This document shows positions 25,501 through 35,042 of a stretch of DNA of 64,000 nt, piece by piece. This stretch comes from Pristionchus mayeri (Eukaryota; Nematoda; Chromadorea; Rhabditida; Neodiplogasteridae), in the NCBI GenBank assembly GCA_036245805.1, contig BTRK01000003.1:13370464-13434463 (forward strand). Direction: 5' to 3'. The notes below the pieces were generated by a model, which worked only from the letters and a program-made list of their open reading frames with translations, did not search any database and was not told the DNA's origin. The position numbers were made by a program, and so were the translations under genes. Numbering within the stretch: the first letter of the stretch is position 1; the number at the start of each line of letters is the position of its first letter.

Positions 25501-28500
25501 ACGAGCCGCTACGATCATTCTACGCGATGACGAGGCGCAGTTCCTGAGGGTGGAGAAGAACCACTTCAATCGGTGAGATAATGGATGAGATCAAAGAATG
25601 TTGGCTGAAGAGCCCATTGAATCTAGGCGATGCGAACTGATTGAGTACAAAGGCTCAGAGATGCTGAAAGAATCAATAAATGCCCAATTATTTGATATTA
25701 TTCCAGAATCCTCCGAGACGTCGAGGCAAACACTGTGCGTCTGAAGGAGCACGGACAGGATGTCCTCGTCTTAGAGAAGGTCTTCACGCCGAGAGGAGCC
25801 GTGGTGCAGGGACGGCAAGGTGATCTTTGATCTTTATTTCCTGAAGTGTATTTTCCACATTTTTTCGAATAATGACAGTGCGCAAAAAAAGAAATGTCCT
25901 CCGTAATGCTGCATGATCTCTGTCTGAACGTAAAATTAAGAGATTCAATGCTTGAAAAGATTGAGAAATAGTAGGTAAATTATTTTCCTCATTGCAGAAT
26001 CGCACTGCACGTACTCGGTGATGGCTGGTCTCGCTGAGAAGATGCTTGAATACTTGCTGGAGACGAGGATTGACGCGCAGGAGGAGGTTTGATGACCTTA
26101 TTAATCTTTGTTTAGAAATAAAACACACGTGGTCAATTTGTTTTTGTTCCAAGTGATTAGTATTTGTTGTTGCTTCTCAAATATGGTTACCAACTAATGG
26201 TCTCATTAAGTAACGATGCTAAAAAGAATAGAAAGTGAAGCATATTTTAATTACGCAGGTGTTTCGGATTTCGAATGTATTTTAGACAATTGGTATTGGG
26301 GTGTCCGGAAAGTTCGTATAATTTTTTGTTTTTATTTTTTATTCAATGCTTTACAATTCTCAGTGACCAATGTATGCCCCCTTCTTTCTCACTGCCTCCC
26401 TCCAGCGATTGGACAGGGTCTCGATTCCTCTCTTCCAGAATGCGGGTTTCTTCGAGACCGCCCAGTTCACGAAAGCCCTCACAACTTCATCTCGATTCTT
26501 GAACTTCTTTCCTTTGCAGAAGTCAGAGAGAGAGCGGAAGCAATGGTAGTCGCATGGGGAGAGATCCGGGGAATACGGTGGATGGGGAATCCTCTCGATC
26601 TTCAGCTCGTCCATTTTCTTCTGGGTCATCTTCGCTCGATGTGGGCGAGCATTGTCCATCAGAAGAAGAATTTTGCCCTGGTTCAGGAGTCTGGGAGGGA
26701 CTCTGATCGCGACATCTTCCAGTTGTTCAGAGAAGAGGTCGGCATTGATGATGGTGCCAGTGGCGAGGATCTCCCAGTAGATGGGACCGAGCACTGAGAA
26801 GAAGAAGCAGAGGAGTTCCTTCTTTCCGTGCTCTTCCTTCTTCGGGACGGGCGTGGGCTTCTCATCTGCATCCACCCATTGCAGTCACAAGGATATCGTA
26901 CGTGATCCACTTCTCATCTGTAGCGATGATGGAATTGACCCATCGAAAATTGGATCTACGATGGAGTAATTCCCGACAGACTTGAACACGATTTTTCAGC
27001 TGTTCGGGGGGAGAGGTCATGGGGAATCAGTTGTGGGAGTTTCGGCTTCTTCCCATATCGATGGAGGATATCGGACACCGTTGATCTGGGAGTACCAGTA
27101 TCCTTCTTCAACTCAAGCACACTGGCCATGGGCTTGCGCTTCAGTGTGCGGAGAACGAGAGGCTGATCGAGGGAGGGAGGGCGTCCAGAGCGGGGTTGTA
27201 GCAACTATGTAGCAACTAGGAGACTGATTAAATCCTCTCACTACTCAACGTCAGAATGATGCAATACATTGTTGACAAAAAGATTGCGCAATCACTGCAT
27301 TTGATCGCGAACTGACTTTTTTCCGAAGCATTATACGAACTTTCCGGACACCCCAATATTTTACATTGATTGAAATAATTTGACGATCATTCAGGACGTC
27401 ACAAGTGTGAATCCGACACTGCAAGACTTCCTTCTGACTCATCCCATCTACATGCCGACAAACATCCTGTGCAATAGTCTCAAGAAGTACTACACGAGGC
27501 ATCCGATGGTGAGTACTAGAGAACTCATTCGCTTCACGCTTCACGTACCCAGAAGAACAATGAAAGATATAAAAAATCAGAATATTGCCAGGTCACGACC
27601 ATATTCCCCTCAACAGACGTCGTCATCCAGGAGGACACCGAGCAGATTCTGACTGCGAAGAGGAGGTTGATTTGCAAAATAATTTTCAATTTTTCACGTT
27701 TTAACCATAGCATAGTTATACAGGGTGTCCCAAAATTACCCGGACTCATCTTTTCTAGTCTAACTCCTTTAAAATTGATTGCTAGGGTTTCACGCATATA
27801 TGCCAGATAGTCCAGCTCAAGAGCTATGAAATACCCAGCTGGTTTTGATTAACGTCGTTTGGAACATTTCAAATAGTTGTACAAGCAAATAGTTGTAGAA
27901 GTGGAACGTGAGATTGCCGCAGAAATTGCCATATTTGCTAGCCTACAAAAACTAGACTTGTAAAGACTGAGCTTTTAAACTCATAGCGTTTAATGATCAT
28001 TCCTCGAACTACTTAATAATTGCGATGAGAATCATATCAGGTTCCTTATCAAGGAGAAACAGCTCATTTTCATGAACTCTGAAAGGCCGATTTTTAATGG
28101 AGTTTGAAATTTGTGGAATAAAAAGGCGCATCTTCTTCCCAAAATCTAAATTGTGGTACTTTTCTTTCTTTGCTAAATATATTAAGTCAAACACGTTCAA
28201 TATACGTTATTGAGATCTCTCGACTATATTTCATTTTCCGAGGAGACGGCAAAATAGAACAAATTTAGCACTTCATGATTTTTTTTTGTAAAATCGTAAA
28301 ATCGAGGGTCAATTGGGGTTCGATCGTTCGGAAACCGTACTAAAATAAATGTAAAGTATTATCGGAAGTAACATGACCTTCATTTCGTTTCCGGCTTCGC
28401 ATCTTTCAAAACAATAATTTTTTAACCAGACTTTGTTGAATCCGCGGCACTGGTAAGTGTTATCAATTATTGAGGCCATCGTTGCCAGTCCACCTTTTAC

Positions 28501-31500
28501 TGTTCTATCCCCTCTTCAAACATTACAATACCCTGGGTTAGGCAATTAAAATTCCGGAGTGTCAAAATCGAGTGATGCGTTTTTGGGAAGATATTCCAAT
28601 TTGAACCTTACTCAGATGAGCACTCGACTCCAACTGTCTCCAAAGTTACCATGTAACAACGGAAGCAAAAAAAACCGGCGGTAATGTATCTGTCTACTAG
28701 AAGAAGACACACCCAAACTATTTATCAAGCAAAAAATTCGATCGCGCTATCGCGGTCAGAAATGCTGGCCCAACGCTTATACCCTATGTGAGAGTACGCA
28801 CTAGGAAAAGTGAATTGCTGGATTCTGCAAGTAGTAACTTGATAACGGGCAGGTCATTGGGCACGAATCCAATGACAAAGGTAGTCTAGTGGTCTTTCAT
28901 TCTAATAGTCAATCAGTCAATCAGTTTATCATATCAGGCAGTTTGCTCAGATGAGGATTTGTCTATATTCTGCATAGGTTGCACTCCACCAATGTGTGCC
29001 AATCCAATCACTATTGACAATCTACGGTTCGAATTTGTCGAAAGAGCCACATATCTAGGAGGGCGAATCAGTCTTCCCCTAGATCACTCCGACGAAATTG
29101 AACATCGGATTGGACTGGGCTGGTACGCATGGAGTAAGCTGTCCCATCTTCTATCGTCACGCCTTTTACCCATGAAGATCAGGCGGCGGCTCTTTGAAAG
29201 CTGCATCACAAGTACAGTACTCTACGGATGCAAAGTCTGGGCATTACGATCGAGTGAGAAGGAACGACTGAGTGTTACTCAACGAAATATGGAACGGAGG
29301 ATGTTGGGAGTTACGATCAGAGATCGTTGGAAGAATGAGCGAGTTCGTGGAATCACCAAGCTAAGAGACTGGGTCGAGGAGGAATTGAAACGGAAAGCAC
29401 GGTGGGCACTCAAAATTAGGCAAATGAATCTGGAGCAGTGGAGTCGCGCTACTACAGTCTGGACACCCTACAACAGGAGCCGCCCCCCTGGGAAGCCACG
29501 CGTACGCTGGAGAGACGACCTTAGCCGAGCCATTCTAATAGTGGTATTTACGAAATGAACGGCCGATATGAAGGTAACGGACTATGCGATAAACATGAGT
29601 CCGGGTAATTTTGGGACATCCTGTAGATGATGTATGGATGTCACAAATTGTGAAGTAATGGTTGAATGAGCCGTGAATACGTAAACTGAAAGACAAGATT
29701 CAGAGTTGTCACATTCGTGGCGCTCTGGGTGAAGACACTCGGCTTGCACTACTTTCTCGATCCGTCGGCCAACTCGTTCATCGAGGTGAGAGTAGAGAAT
29801 TCATTGAATTGATGTGGTCTCAGAAATTACATCGGTTTCACTAAATATTAATAAAGATGCTCAATTTGCTTTTGCTAGTGGTTGACGGTCTTGTTCTGAA
29901 AACAATACAATTATCCGAACTTTTAGAATTTTAAATCATCCTGAATGTCTGAGAAAAAAAAGTTTCACCAAATGTTTATAGGAATTATAAAATTGTTTTC
30001 AATTGTAACAGTCCGAGAATTTCACAACAAAACACGTTTTCCTAATTTCACAGGAGCTTTATTGCTGCGTGTTGGAAGACGCCCAAAGTCTACCTGGGAT
30101 GTCGCCGGTGCTTTCGAGAATGAAGAGCTGCAGGGAGGCCAGGGATGTACGTAGGATAACTTCCTTTATGGGCACATTCCACTATTATATATGAAAAGAT
30201 TCAACCAGAACACAGCGACTACTATAAAATCATATGTATCGTATTTAGCTGCCTCAGACATGGCTTGATTATTTAATGAATTCCAGCGCGTCATGCTTAC
30301 CCTCTCACGGCACTCTCAAATCGTCTTGGACTGCGGAGTCTACGCACCCACCAGCACCGCCCCGCACATACTGCCTATTGATACATGTGAGCATTCATAA
30401 TTGTGCATATCGATGTCCATTATTGTCGGGAAATCATGCTCTATGGATAAATTCCATGGCAAAAACTAAAGTCGCCAACTGGTTGTTCAAAACCTTTTCT
30501 CATTGTAACTACTGACTTATTCAGGTCGCCAGCTGATTCGCCATCCGGATGGAACATCCTTCGTCCTCTCAGTGAAGATGGACAAGCGGGTAGCGGATGT
30601 GATCGAGATGTGCAGGTTGGTTTATACGCGCACGCTTTCGGAAGAATCGTAATATTTGACAATAAGGGTACTGTCGCACCACTGAGATAAATTAAATTCT
30701 GAATCAGTATTTTCTTAAATACTGTAATTTGCAGACCTCACATTCGCTCCTCTACAAATCAGGAGGTGCTCGTGATGACCGAAATGAAGAGCAATGGAGG
30801 TATGGTTTTCATCTCAATGTTCACTCATTAACGTCAATACTATGTGTTGTTCGTGAAGTATCCGTGTATGTATCTTCATCTTCTGAAGTTTGAAATTCAG
30901 AGCGGCTCGTTCTCGCTCCTAACGACATCTCCCTGCCAACGATGCTATCACTAAATGGGAAGTTGTTCGTCTCGACGAGGGACGAAGTGGACCATCTGGT
31001 TTGTGTGGATTTTTTAGAAGTTTTTTTTTCCCGAAGAGGAGACCTGGAGTGATCGATTTCGAGCTTTTATTCCGTAAGAAATAGCAAATCTGAAACACAT
31101 TCTGACACACAAACCGTAATTTAGAAAATCTTCTCAATTTTATCTAGTCTATTTAAATCATGGGAAAAAACAGATGATACATGATGGCGAGAATGGGCCT
31201 AATCCCTCCGGTACTTCACTCCTCGATCTATTCGGATCCGCTGAACTGGCAACACAGTTGGGATTCTTCCACATGGAGTTGTTCCACGCGACCAATGAAC
31301 TGGAGACTATTGCGCAGGTTAGGTCTAGAGAAGTCGTTTTGTATTTTGATTATGCATTATCTCTCGTCAAACAATACTATTAAACCACGTTAAAGGTGTT
31401 CGGCCGTGACGCATTCCCCGGCCACATTCCATCCAATCTGGACCTGTTGTTAAGACGATTTAATGAGGTATGCGTGTTGTGATAAAACATTAAAATTAAC

Positions 31501-34500
31501 GAACCATCGATTTCGATCATTCCCTATGAATCAGATAGGAAGATTGAAACATATCGAGGAAAATGAAGGTTACATTAGTCAGAACATTGAAACAATATAA
31601 AATAAGCCAGCCATCTTTTCCAGGTTCAATACTGGGCTACTACCGAGGTGCTCGTTGCTCCTGCGCAAAAGCGAGTGCAGTCACTGAGGAAGCTGATCAA
31701 GATTGCACATTAGTGAGTCCTCAATTGATTCTCAGTCATAAAAAAGGTATTACCCGGAAATGTAAATTTCATTTCGTAAATGCAAATTTTGGAAAAAAAT
31801 ATTTAGAAAAAAAAATTATAGAAATTCATTTTTTGGAAAGACAAGAAATGGAAAATAAATTTCAGAATTTCCATTTTGGAAATGCACGTTTTGGAAATTC
31901 CATGGCCGGTAGTACTGTAGCCGAGCGGAAAACTACCGTAACCTATGGAGCATTTTCGTAATTTATCAGCAAATTCGAAACATAATATTATTTTCCTTTA
32001 TTATATTATTATTGTAAGTAACAATACTAATAATTAAAGAAATAAAATAATGCAAAATAATGCAAAATCAATGTTTAAATGTAATCGTTCTATTTCGCGG
32101 TTCTCCCGATGCAGCGAAAAGTACCGTAACCAGTGGAAAAATTTCCAAAATGGGTCTTTCCAAAAAAAATTTTTCAATTTATTTTTTTCCACAATTGTCA
32201 TATAACTAATTCGAGTCCGTCATTTCGAGGTGGTTCGGTTCCTTCTGCTATTCGAAAAGAAACAATACTTTGAGCCATCAACAAATCAAGTCTTGCAGCT
32301 CGAAGCAGCAAGGTGATCTCCTCTCCCTCTTCGCAATAGTCTTAGGACTGTCGAATGTTGCGGTGTCAAGGCTGACGCTGACATGGGAGAAATTACCTTC
32401 AAGGATCAAAAGGTGCGTTACCTTAGACTCGTGTTCAACTAACTTGCAAGTTGCTCTATCTTGTCACCATTTCAATGTTCAGTCTGTCATGAGGTTATCC
32501 GTGATTAATGCGTGAACTATCCGGTAAAGTACTCAATGTTACACTGGCCACATAATTGAAAATTCAGATGTTATGACTATTGGGGCGAGAATCGGTTATC
32601 GCTTAAAGGAGGAGTAAGGGCAAAATTCAATTTTCGAAGTTTCCATATGCACGGCCTAAATCTCCCCAGCGATAAGAAGCTCCGAAAGTATTACATTGAT
32701 ATCTCTATTCCGAACAGAGCTATCGGTAGTTGGCTGGGAGAAAGCTCAGGCAACGAGCGAGAGAGCACGCGATTTGAAGAGAGTTATCTCTCTAATTGAT
32801 ACATATTTCAACCGGGCGCGCGTTTGCTTTACTCGTTCTTTAATTGGAACAAATAGGCATTTATTTTTACAGGATGTTTTCCGAGCTCGAATCCCTCCTA
32901 GACCCTACGAGGAACCATCGGGCTTATCGGTCCCTCATAGCTAAGGTTCTGTTTGTTGGTCTTTGTCAACGATTTGATCTATCGAATGTATCGTAGATAG
33001 ATATATGCGAGGATGAGATTGATTTATATTGATACATGAGTGTTATTCGATCTCCTCTCAGATGCAGATACCCTTCGTACCATTCATTCCTCTCCTGCTC
33101 AAGGATCTAACCTTCATCCACGAAGGAAACAAGACTTTCTTCAATGGGCTTGTGAACTTTGAGAAAATGGCAAGTATTTTTGTTTACTAGGTAAACTGAT
33201 ATGAGAGACTTTTTGAGTCAGTGAACATATTTGTGAAGACCCTTGGCAAAGTGCGAAAAATCGAAATCGCCAATGATGTGCCTACATGTAGTACTCGACG
33301 AGCATAGCTAGGGTGCCCCATCCCAAGTGTTCTAGATCACTCTCTGCGAAATGGGACACATTTAAATCTTGACATCGAAATTTCGAATGTCTCCATTTCG
33401 AAACCGATTTGAATGGCTGATGTCTCAAAAAATTGCTAATATTCCATGTATTATAGGTAACAAATTCTAGAATGATTGGGCATCAACTCGTGAAGAAACA
33501 TCGAAAAAATTTTTTTTAAATTTTTAATTTTTTCAGATGGATTGGTAGCCACGATTTTTATTAATTTATTATCTCGAGCTTTATGCATACTATTAGTAGA
33601 AAAATTTTGAAAAAAATAAAAAATACGGTTTTTGAGATATTGAAATATAATCAGTTCGTGATCACGTCAAACTACCGTACTCGAGTGATGAGAGAGTGCG
33701 CAGAATGAAGAGACGATTACACGAATTTAGTTCATGATTTTCAGGGTACGGTATAAGGATTACTGTATGTTGCATAAATTCATTCCAGCCTGTCCGGCGT
33801 ATATTGTGCCACTATGGCTTGATTGGCGCAATTTGGTGTTTCTACAATATTAGTGTTTCTACAATATTCAGTAGTTCAGTCTACGGTAGCCGACAAATGA
33901 TAACTGACACAGTCTGGATGGTGTGCCTCATGTAACCTTAGGAAAATCCAGCATCACCCTTCACCTCAGTGCAATTCGTGTAATCGTCTCTTCATTCTGC
34001 ACACTCTCTCATCACTCGAGTACGGTAGTTTGACGTGATCACGAAATGATTATATTTCAATATCTCAAAAATATTTTCAAATTTTTTTTATTTTTTTCAA
34101 AATTTTTCTACTAATAGTATGCATAAAGCTCGAGATAATAAAACAATAAAAATCGTGGCTACCAACCCATCTGAAAAAATTAAAAATTAAAAAAAAATTT
34201 TTTCGATGTTTCTTCACAAGTTGATGCCCAATCATTCTAGAATTTGTTACCTATAATCCATGGATTATTATCAATTTTTTGAGACATCAACTATTCAAAT
34301 CGGTTTCGAAATGGAGAAATTCGAAATTTCAATGTCAAGATTTAAATGTGTCCCATTTCGCAGAGAGTGATCTAGAACACTTGGGATGGGGCACCCTAGC
34401 TATGCTCGTCGAGTACTACATGTAGGCACATTATGGGCGATTTCGATTTTTCGCACTTTGCCAAGCATATGTTCACTGAGACAAAAAGTCTCTCATATCT

Positions 34501-35042
34501 CCATTCCACGTTCTCTAAACTCAATGATTCTCGAGACATATCGCCCAACGAAAATTGATATATTTTAAGAAGCTAGCCCTGCACTATATAAAAAATCATA
34601 AATACAAAATATGATAGAAAAGTGAATAAACTATTGTAAATCAAATCATTTCAGCACATGATTGCGAACGTCATCCGCACCTTCAAAGAGTGCAAGGCGA
34701 CTTCTGGAGTCACTGGTGAGTAGAAAGGACAGTTTATTGGCAGGAATCGTTATGATGAGTTCGTAGTTTACAAAACGCAATCGACCTTTCAACGGGTCTT
34801 ACCTTTATCGATGAGCTATAAACAAAATGTGAAACGCAATTAGTTATCCCGCAAATTGAGGATGAAACATTTTTCAAAATACTGAAGTCAAACAACCACT
34901 ATTTCAAATATTTCCAGGAATTCTTCACCGCGACGAAAAACCGGAAAGTCAACTTCTCGTTCGAAATCTGCGAGTGATCGACGACCAGAGAAGATTACTC
35001 GATCTCAGCTACCAGATTGAACCGAAATCGAGCAGACGATGA
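7455..35042 (+). CDS. epac-1: EPAC: cAMP-regulated Rap guanine-nucleotide exchange factor
   Basis: Forty exons were traced by splice sites and family similarity; they sum to 3672 nt, i.e. 1223 codons plus stop, with every phase closing. Domain order is: Gln-rich N-terminus (about 1-195), cNBD-A (about 200-325), DEP (about 400-505), cNBD-B (about 565-690), REM (about 700-815), Ras-association-like (about 880-962) and CDC25/RasGEF (about 965-1223). DEP between two cNBDs identifies EPAC rather than PDZ-GEF. EPAC binds cAMP and loads GTP onto Rap1/Rap2 at membranes. The ATG at 7455 was chosen because an in-frame stop lies just upstream (TGA GTA GAG GGG ATG); the TAG before it could be a trans-splice acceptor. 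Exons are listed in the block entries below. The middle introns are swollen by transposons and palindromes, none of which breaks an exon. Confidence 0.93.
8709..9701. repeat. Palindromic foldback element A (about 1 kb)
   Basis: Two arms of roughly 490 bases form an imperfect inverted repeat around about 9200. For example, GAGCCCGATTTTCTAAGAGT (left) answers the segment ending near 9701. It lies in EPAC intron 3. The outer arms share sequence with element B at 22930, so they are two copies of one family. No coding capacity is seen. Confidence 0.88.
10521..10722 (+). repeat. 35-bp direct duplication of the EPAC exon 5 end
   Basis: The 35 bases at 10521-10555 recur at 10688-10722 with one difference. 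The first copy has donor GTGATC and the second has the stronger GTGAGT, but the second lacks a good acceptor. It is probably a local duplication remnant, or a trace of alternative exon ends. Confidence 0.7.
10981..11335. repeat. Two tandem diverged copies of an about 165-bp unit
   Basis: Copies at about 10981-11148 and 11165-11335 share GATGCCGCTATTC, GGTCGATAGAG and TTCTTAGCGGGCCGATTTTT. No coding content is recognised; intronic. Confidence 0.75.
11635..12066 (+). repeat. 5' LTR
   Basis: 432 bp, TG...CA ends, includes an AATAAAG poly(A)-like signal near 11926. Its first 55 bases correspond to the end of the Gag ORF as found in the 3' LTR. Confidence 0.9.
12067..12082 (+). promoter_or_regulatory. 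Putative primer-binding site
   Basis: TGGGGGCTGAGAGCC begins immediately after the 5' LTR. The first eight bases fit the complement of an eukaryotic tRNA-Pro 3' end (known from other retroelements); beyond that the match fails, so the primer identity is tentative. Confidence 0.5.
12161..12553 (+). repeat. Tandem duplication in the LTR element leader
   Basis: Two diverged copies of about 190 bp, at roughly 12161-12350 and 12367-12553, share GGAAAATAGGTGGC, AAACAGACGGCTGTT and CTGCCCACGCGTTG. They lie between the primer-binding site and the Gag ORF, where packaging signals would be expected. The function is an inference. Confidence 0.75.
12540..13547 (+). CDS. Gag-like protein of the LTR element
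   Basis: Uninterrupted 335-residue ORF filling most of the element's interior and ending 55 bases inside the 3' LTR. It is highly charged (Glu/Lys/Arg-rich), with a basic stretch ([11 protein letters not shown]) followed by C267-x4-H272-x4-C277. This matches the last three ligands of a CX2CX4HX4C Gag zinc knuckle, but residue 264, where the first Cys is expected, is Arg (CGT). No protease or polymerase motifs are present. Other short basic or knuckle-containing proteins cannot be ruled out from sequence alone, but its position between two LTRs strongly supports Gag. Confidence 0.75.
   Translation: MEEDSNGSITGGMRGVEITRNDQTVLRDANQRPIYVSGKAELEVKLQIGRKAKIGFYVTRIRVGVIIGGVVLDAIGVELRESTTARSEDKVSAPALPMEKESTTTAPEEKKAAEEQTVEEKQEDVEDPVEAEVLRYCVIPKGEMETVWVEGVPGSNVRLVPSIDVVVEGVSANESVVPIVVVITTDKELVLERHQSVGRWRRCALSESGNAPINKMNEKVNQIEDLKEWKDDSKGADELKLNKGSYENEGKPRKMKRRRRKRKRFVCRSKEHMVMDCPEKDYGSINDGPERSRREEDGKRRGGEHRDEDASNSKGGGDVRESAYEREKEDMKGEN
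13478..13492 (+). promoter_or_regulatory. Polypurine tract
   Basis: GAAAGGCGGGGGAGA abuts the 3' LTR. It is the expected site and composition for plus-strand priming, with one C interruption. Confidence 0.7.
13493..13925 (+). repeat. 3' LTR
   Basis: 433 bp, about 98 percent identical to the 5' LTR by eye, flanked on the right by CAAC. Confidence 0.9.
15540..15955 (+). repeat. Pyrimidine-rich low-complexity tract
   Basis: About 400 bases of mostly C and T in EPAC intron 6. Overlapping ORFs of 129-202 codons in all three forward frames, rich in Ser/Leu/Pro, are composition artefacts. A similar tract is at 17760-17900. Confidence 0.85.
18156..18237. repeat. Small inverted-repeat (MITE-like) hairpin
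   Basis: Ends CACTAGATCGGATAAGAAC and its imperfect complement near CTCATCCGTCCTAGTG. The terminal motif is shared with the hairpin at 19012-19139, so both probably belong to one family. Confidence 0.65.
19012..19139. repeat. Small inverted-repeat (MITE-like) hairpin
   Basis: CTAGGCAGGATGAGAACCC at the left answers GGGTTCTCATCCGTCCTAG at the right. Intronic in EPAC; related to 18156-18237. Confidence 0.7.
19493..19608. repeat. Small inverted repeat
   Basis: GCGTAATTGGGCTTTTGAAT (left) and the complement ending near 19608 form arms of about 42 bases. Intronic in EPAC, just after exon 10. Confidence 0.75.
20668..22432. repeat. Palindromic foldback element C (about 1.76 kb)
   Basis: Long imperfect inverted repeat centred near 21.5 kb. 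GAGTGACTATCTGAGAGAAC at the left end answers GTTCTCTCAGATAGTCACTC at the right end, and CCGTACAACGAAAAATCAAG answers its complement near 22370. It fills most of EPAC intron 14. No ORF of note. Confidence 0.9.
22930..23917. repeat. Palindromic foldback element B (about 1 kb)
   Basis: Second copy of the family represented by element A, centred near 23.4 kb in EPAC intron 16. Arms share with A the stretch around GAGGGTGCTGA...CATTTTGC and the terminal CCGACTCTTAGGGAA / TAGGCTCATA region. Confidence 0.88.
24891..25819 (+). other. epac-1: EPAC exons 20-23: cNBD-B, the regulatory cAMP site
   Basis: Exons are 24891-24962, 25208-25273, 25436-25572 and 25707-25819. The sequence [31 protein letters not shown] and [18 protein letters not shown] gives a canonical phosphate-binding cassette with its arginine, so cAMP binding is expected. 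The acceptor before 24891 reads CTTGAG: it is the only one that both keeps phase and aligns with the family. The better-looking TTTCAG at 24853 would meet a stop. Confidence 0.88.
26296..27356 (-). mobile_element. mariner-type DNA transposon (inactive)
   Basis: 1061 bp flanked by TA on both sides, with terminal inverted repeats TTGGGGTGTCCGGAAAGTTC. Inserted in EPAC intron 24, opposite in direction to the host gene. The interior encodes a broken mariner transposase. Confidence 0.93.
26360..27204 (-). pseudogene. Frameshifted mariner transposase
   Basis: The N-terminal piece (26956-27204) has a helix-turn-helix-like segment ([16 protein letters not shown]). The C-terminal piece (26360-26875) carries LLMDNARPH and [12 protein letters not shown], with 34 residues between the two aspartates, the mariner DD34D signature. 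Near 26.87-26.92 kb the reading frame shifts inside the conserved EKWITYD...DADEKP block, so no full-length protein is made. The N-terminal part also ends early. Confidence 0.9.
27721..29623. mobile_element. TA-flanked inverted-repeat element with LINE cargo
   Basis: Terminal inverted repeats CAGGGTGTCCCAAAATTACC (left) and CAGGATGTCCCAAAATTACC (right, complement) extend about 29 bases and are flanked by TA duplications (27719-27720 and 29624-29625). This fits a Tc1/mariner-superfamily non-autonomous element. No transposase is seen; the 1903-bp interior contains an RTE-like reverse transcriptase fragment. It sits in EPAC intron 26. Confidence 0.85.
28959..29558 (+). pseudogene. 3' fragment of an RTE/CR1-like LINE reverse transcriptase
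   Basis: A 199-codon open frame matches the C-terminal end of non-LTR retrotransposon polymerases: [40 protein letters not shown] and [14 protein letters not shown]. The catalytic FADD part and endonuclease are absent, so it is a 5'-truncated relic. It is nested inside the inverted-repeat element described above. Confidence 0.88.
30287..30998 (+). other. epac-1: EPAC exons 29-32: Ras-association-like domain
   Basis: Exons are 30287-30386, 30525-30615, 30735-30799 and 30901-30998. [18 protein letters not shown] resembles the ubiquitin-like RA fold. [20 protein letters not shown] aligns with the vertebrate EPAC segment just before the catalytic domain. Confidence 0.82.
31174..35042 (+). other. 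epac-1: EPAC exons 33-40: CDC25-homology RapGEF catalytic domain
   Basis: Exons are 31174-31317, 31396-31467, 31624-31712, 32299-32412, 32873-32945, 33062-33169, 34655-34715 and 34918-35042 (stop TGA at 35040-35042). Diagnostic stretches are [55 protein letters not shown] and [12 protein letters not shown] at the C-terminus, as in vertebrate EPACs. The intron after 33169 has a GC donor (ATG|GCAAGT) and carries a 1.3-kb palindrome. Confidence 0.93.
33201..34500. repeat. Palindromic foldback element D (about 1.3 kb)
   Basis: Inverted repeat centred near 33.85 kb. ATGAGAGACTTTTTGAGTCA at the left answers the segment ending near 34500, and GGGTGCCCCATCCCAAGTGT answers its complement near 34390. 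It lies in the EPAC GC-AG intron and is absent from the corresponding intron of the duplicated copy (37906-38023). The outer ends resemble element E at 40049. Confidence 0.9.

Larger units (their letters stand above)
25998..30146 (+). other. epac-1: EPAC exons 24-28: REM (RasGEF N-terminal) domain
   Basis: Exons are 25998-26086, 27395-27508, 27592-27665, 29704-29785 and 30054-30146. The text [19 protein letters not shown], then [19 protein letters not shown] and [19 protein letters not shown], matches the REM scaffold that stabilises the catalytic helical hairpin. A mariner lies in the first intron and a TA-flanked inverted-repeat element in the third. The exon at 30054 ([11 protein letters not shown]) continues the REM-RA connector. 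Confidence 0.87.
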
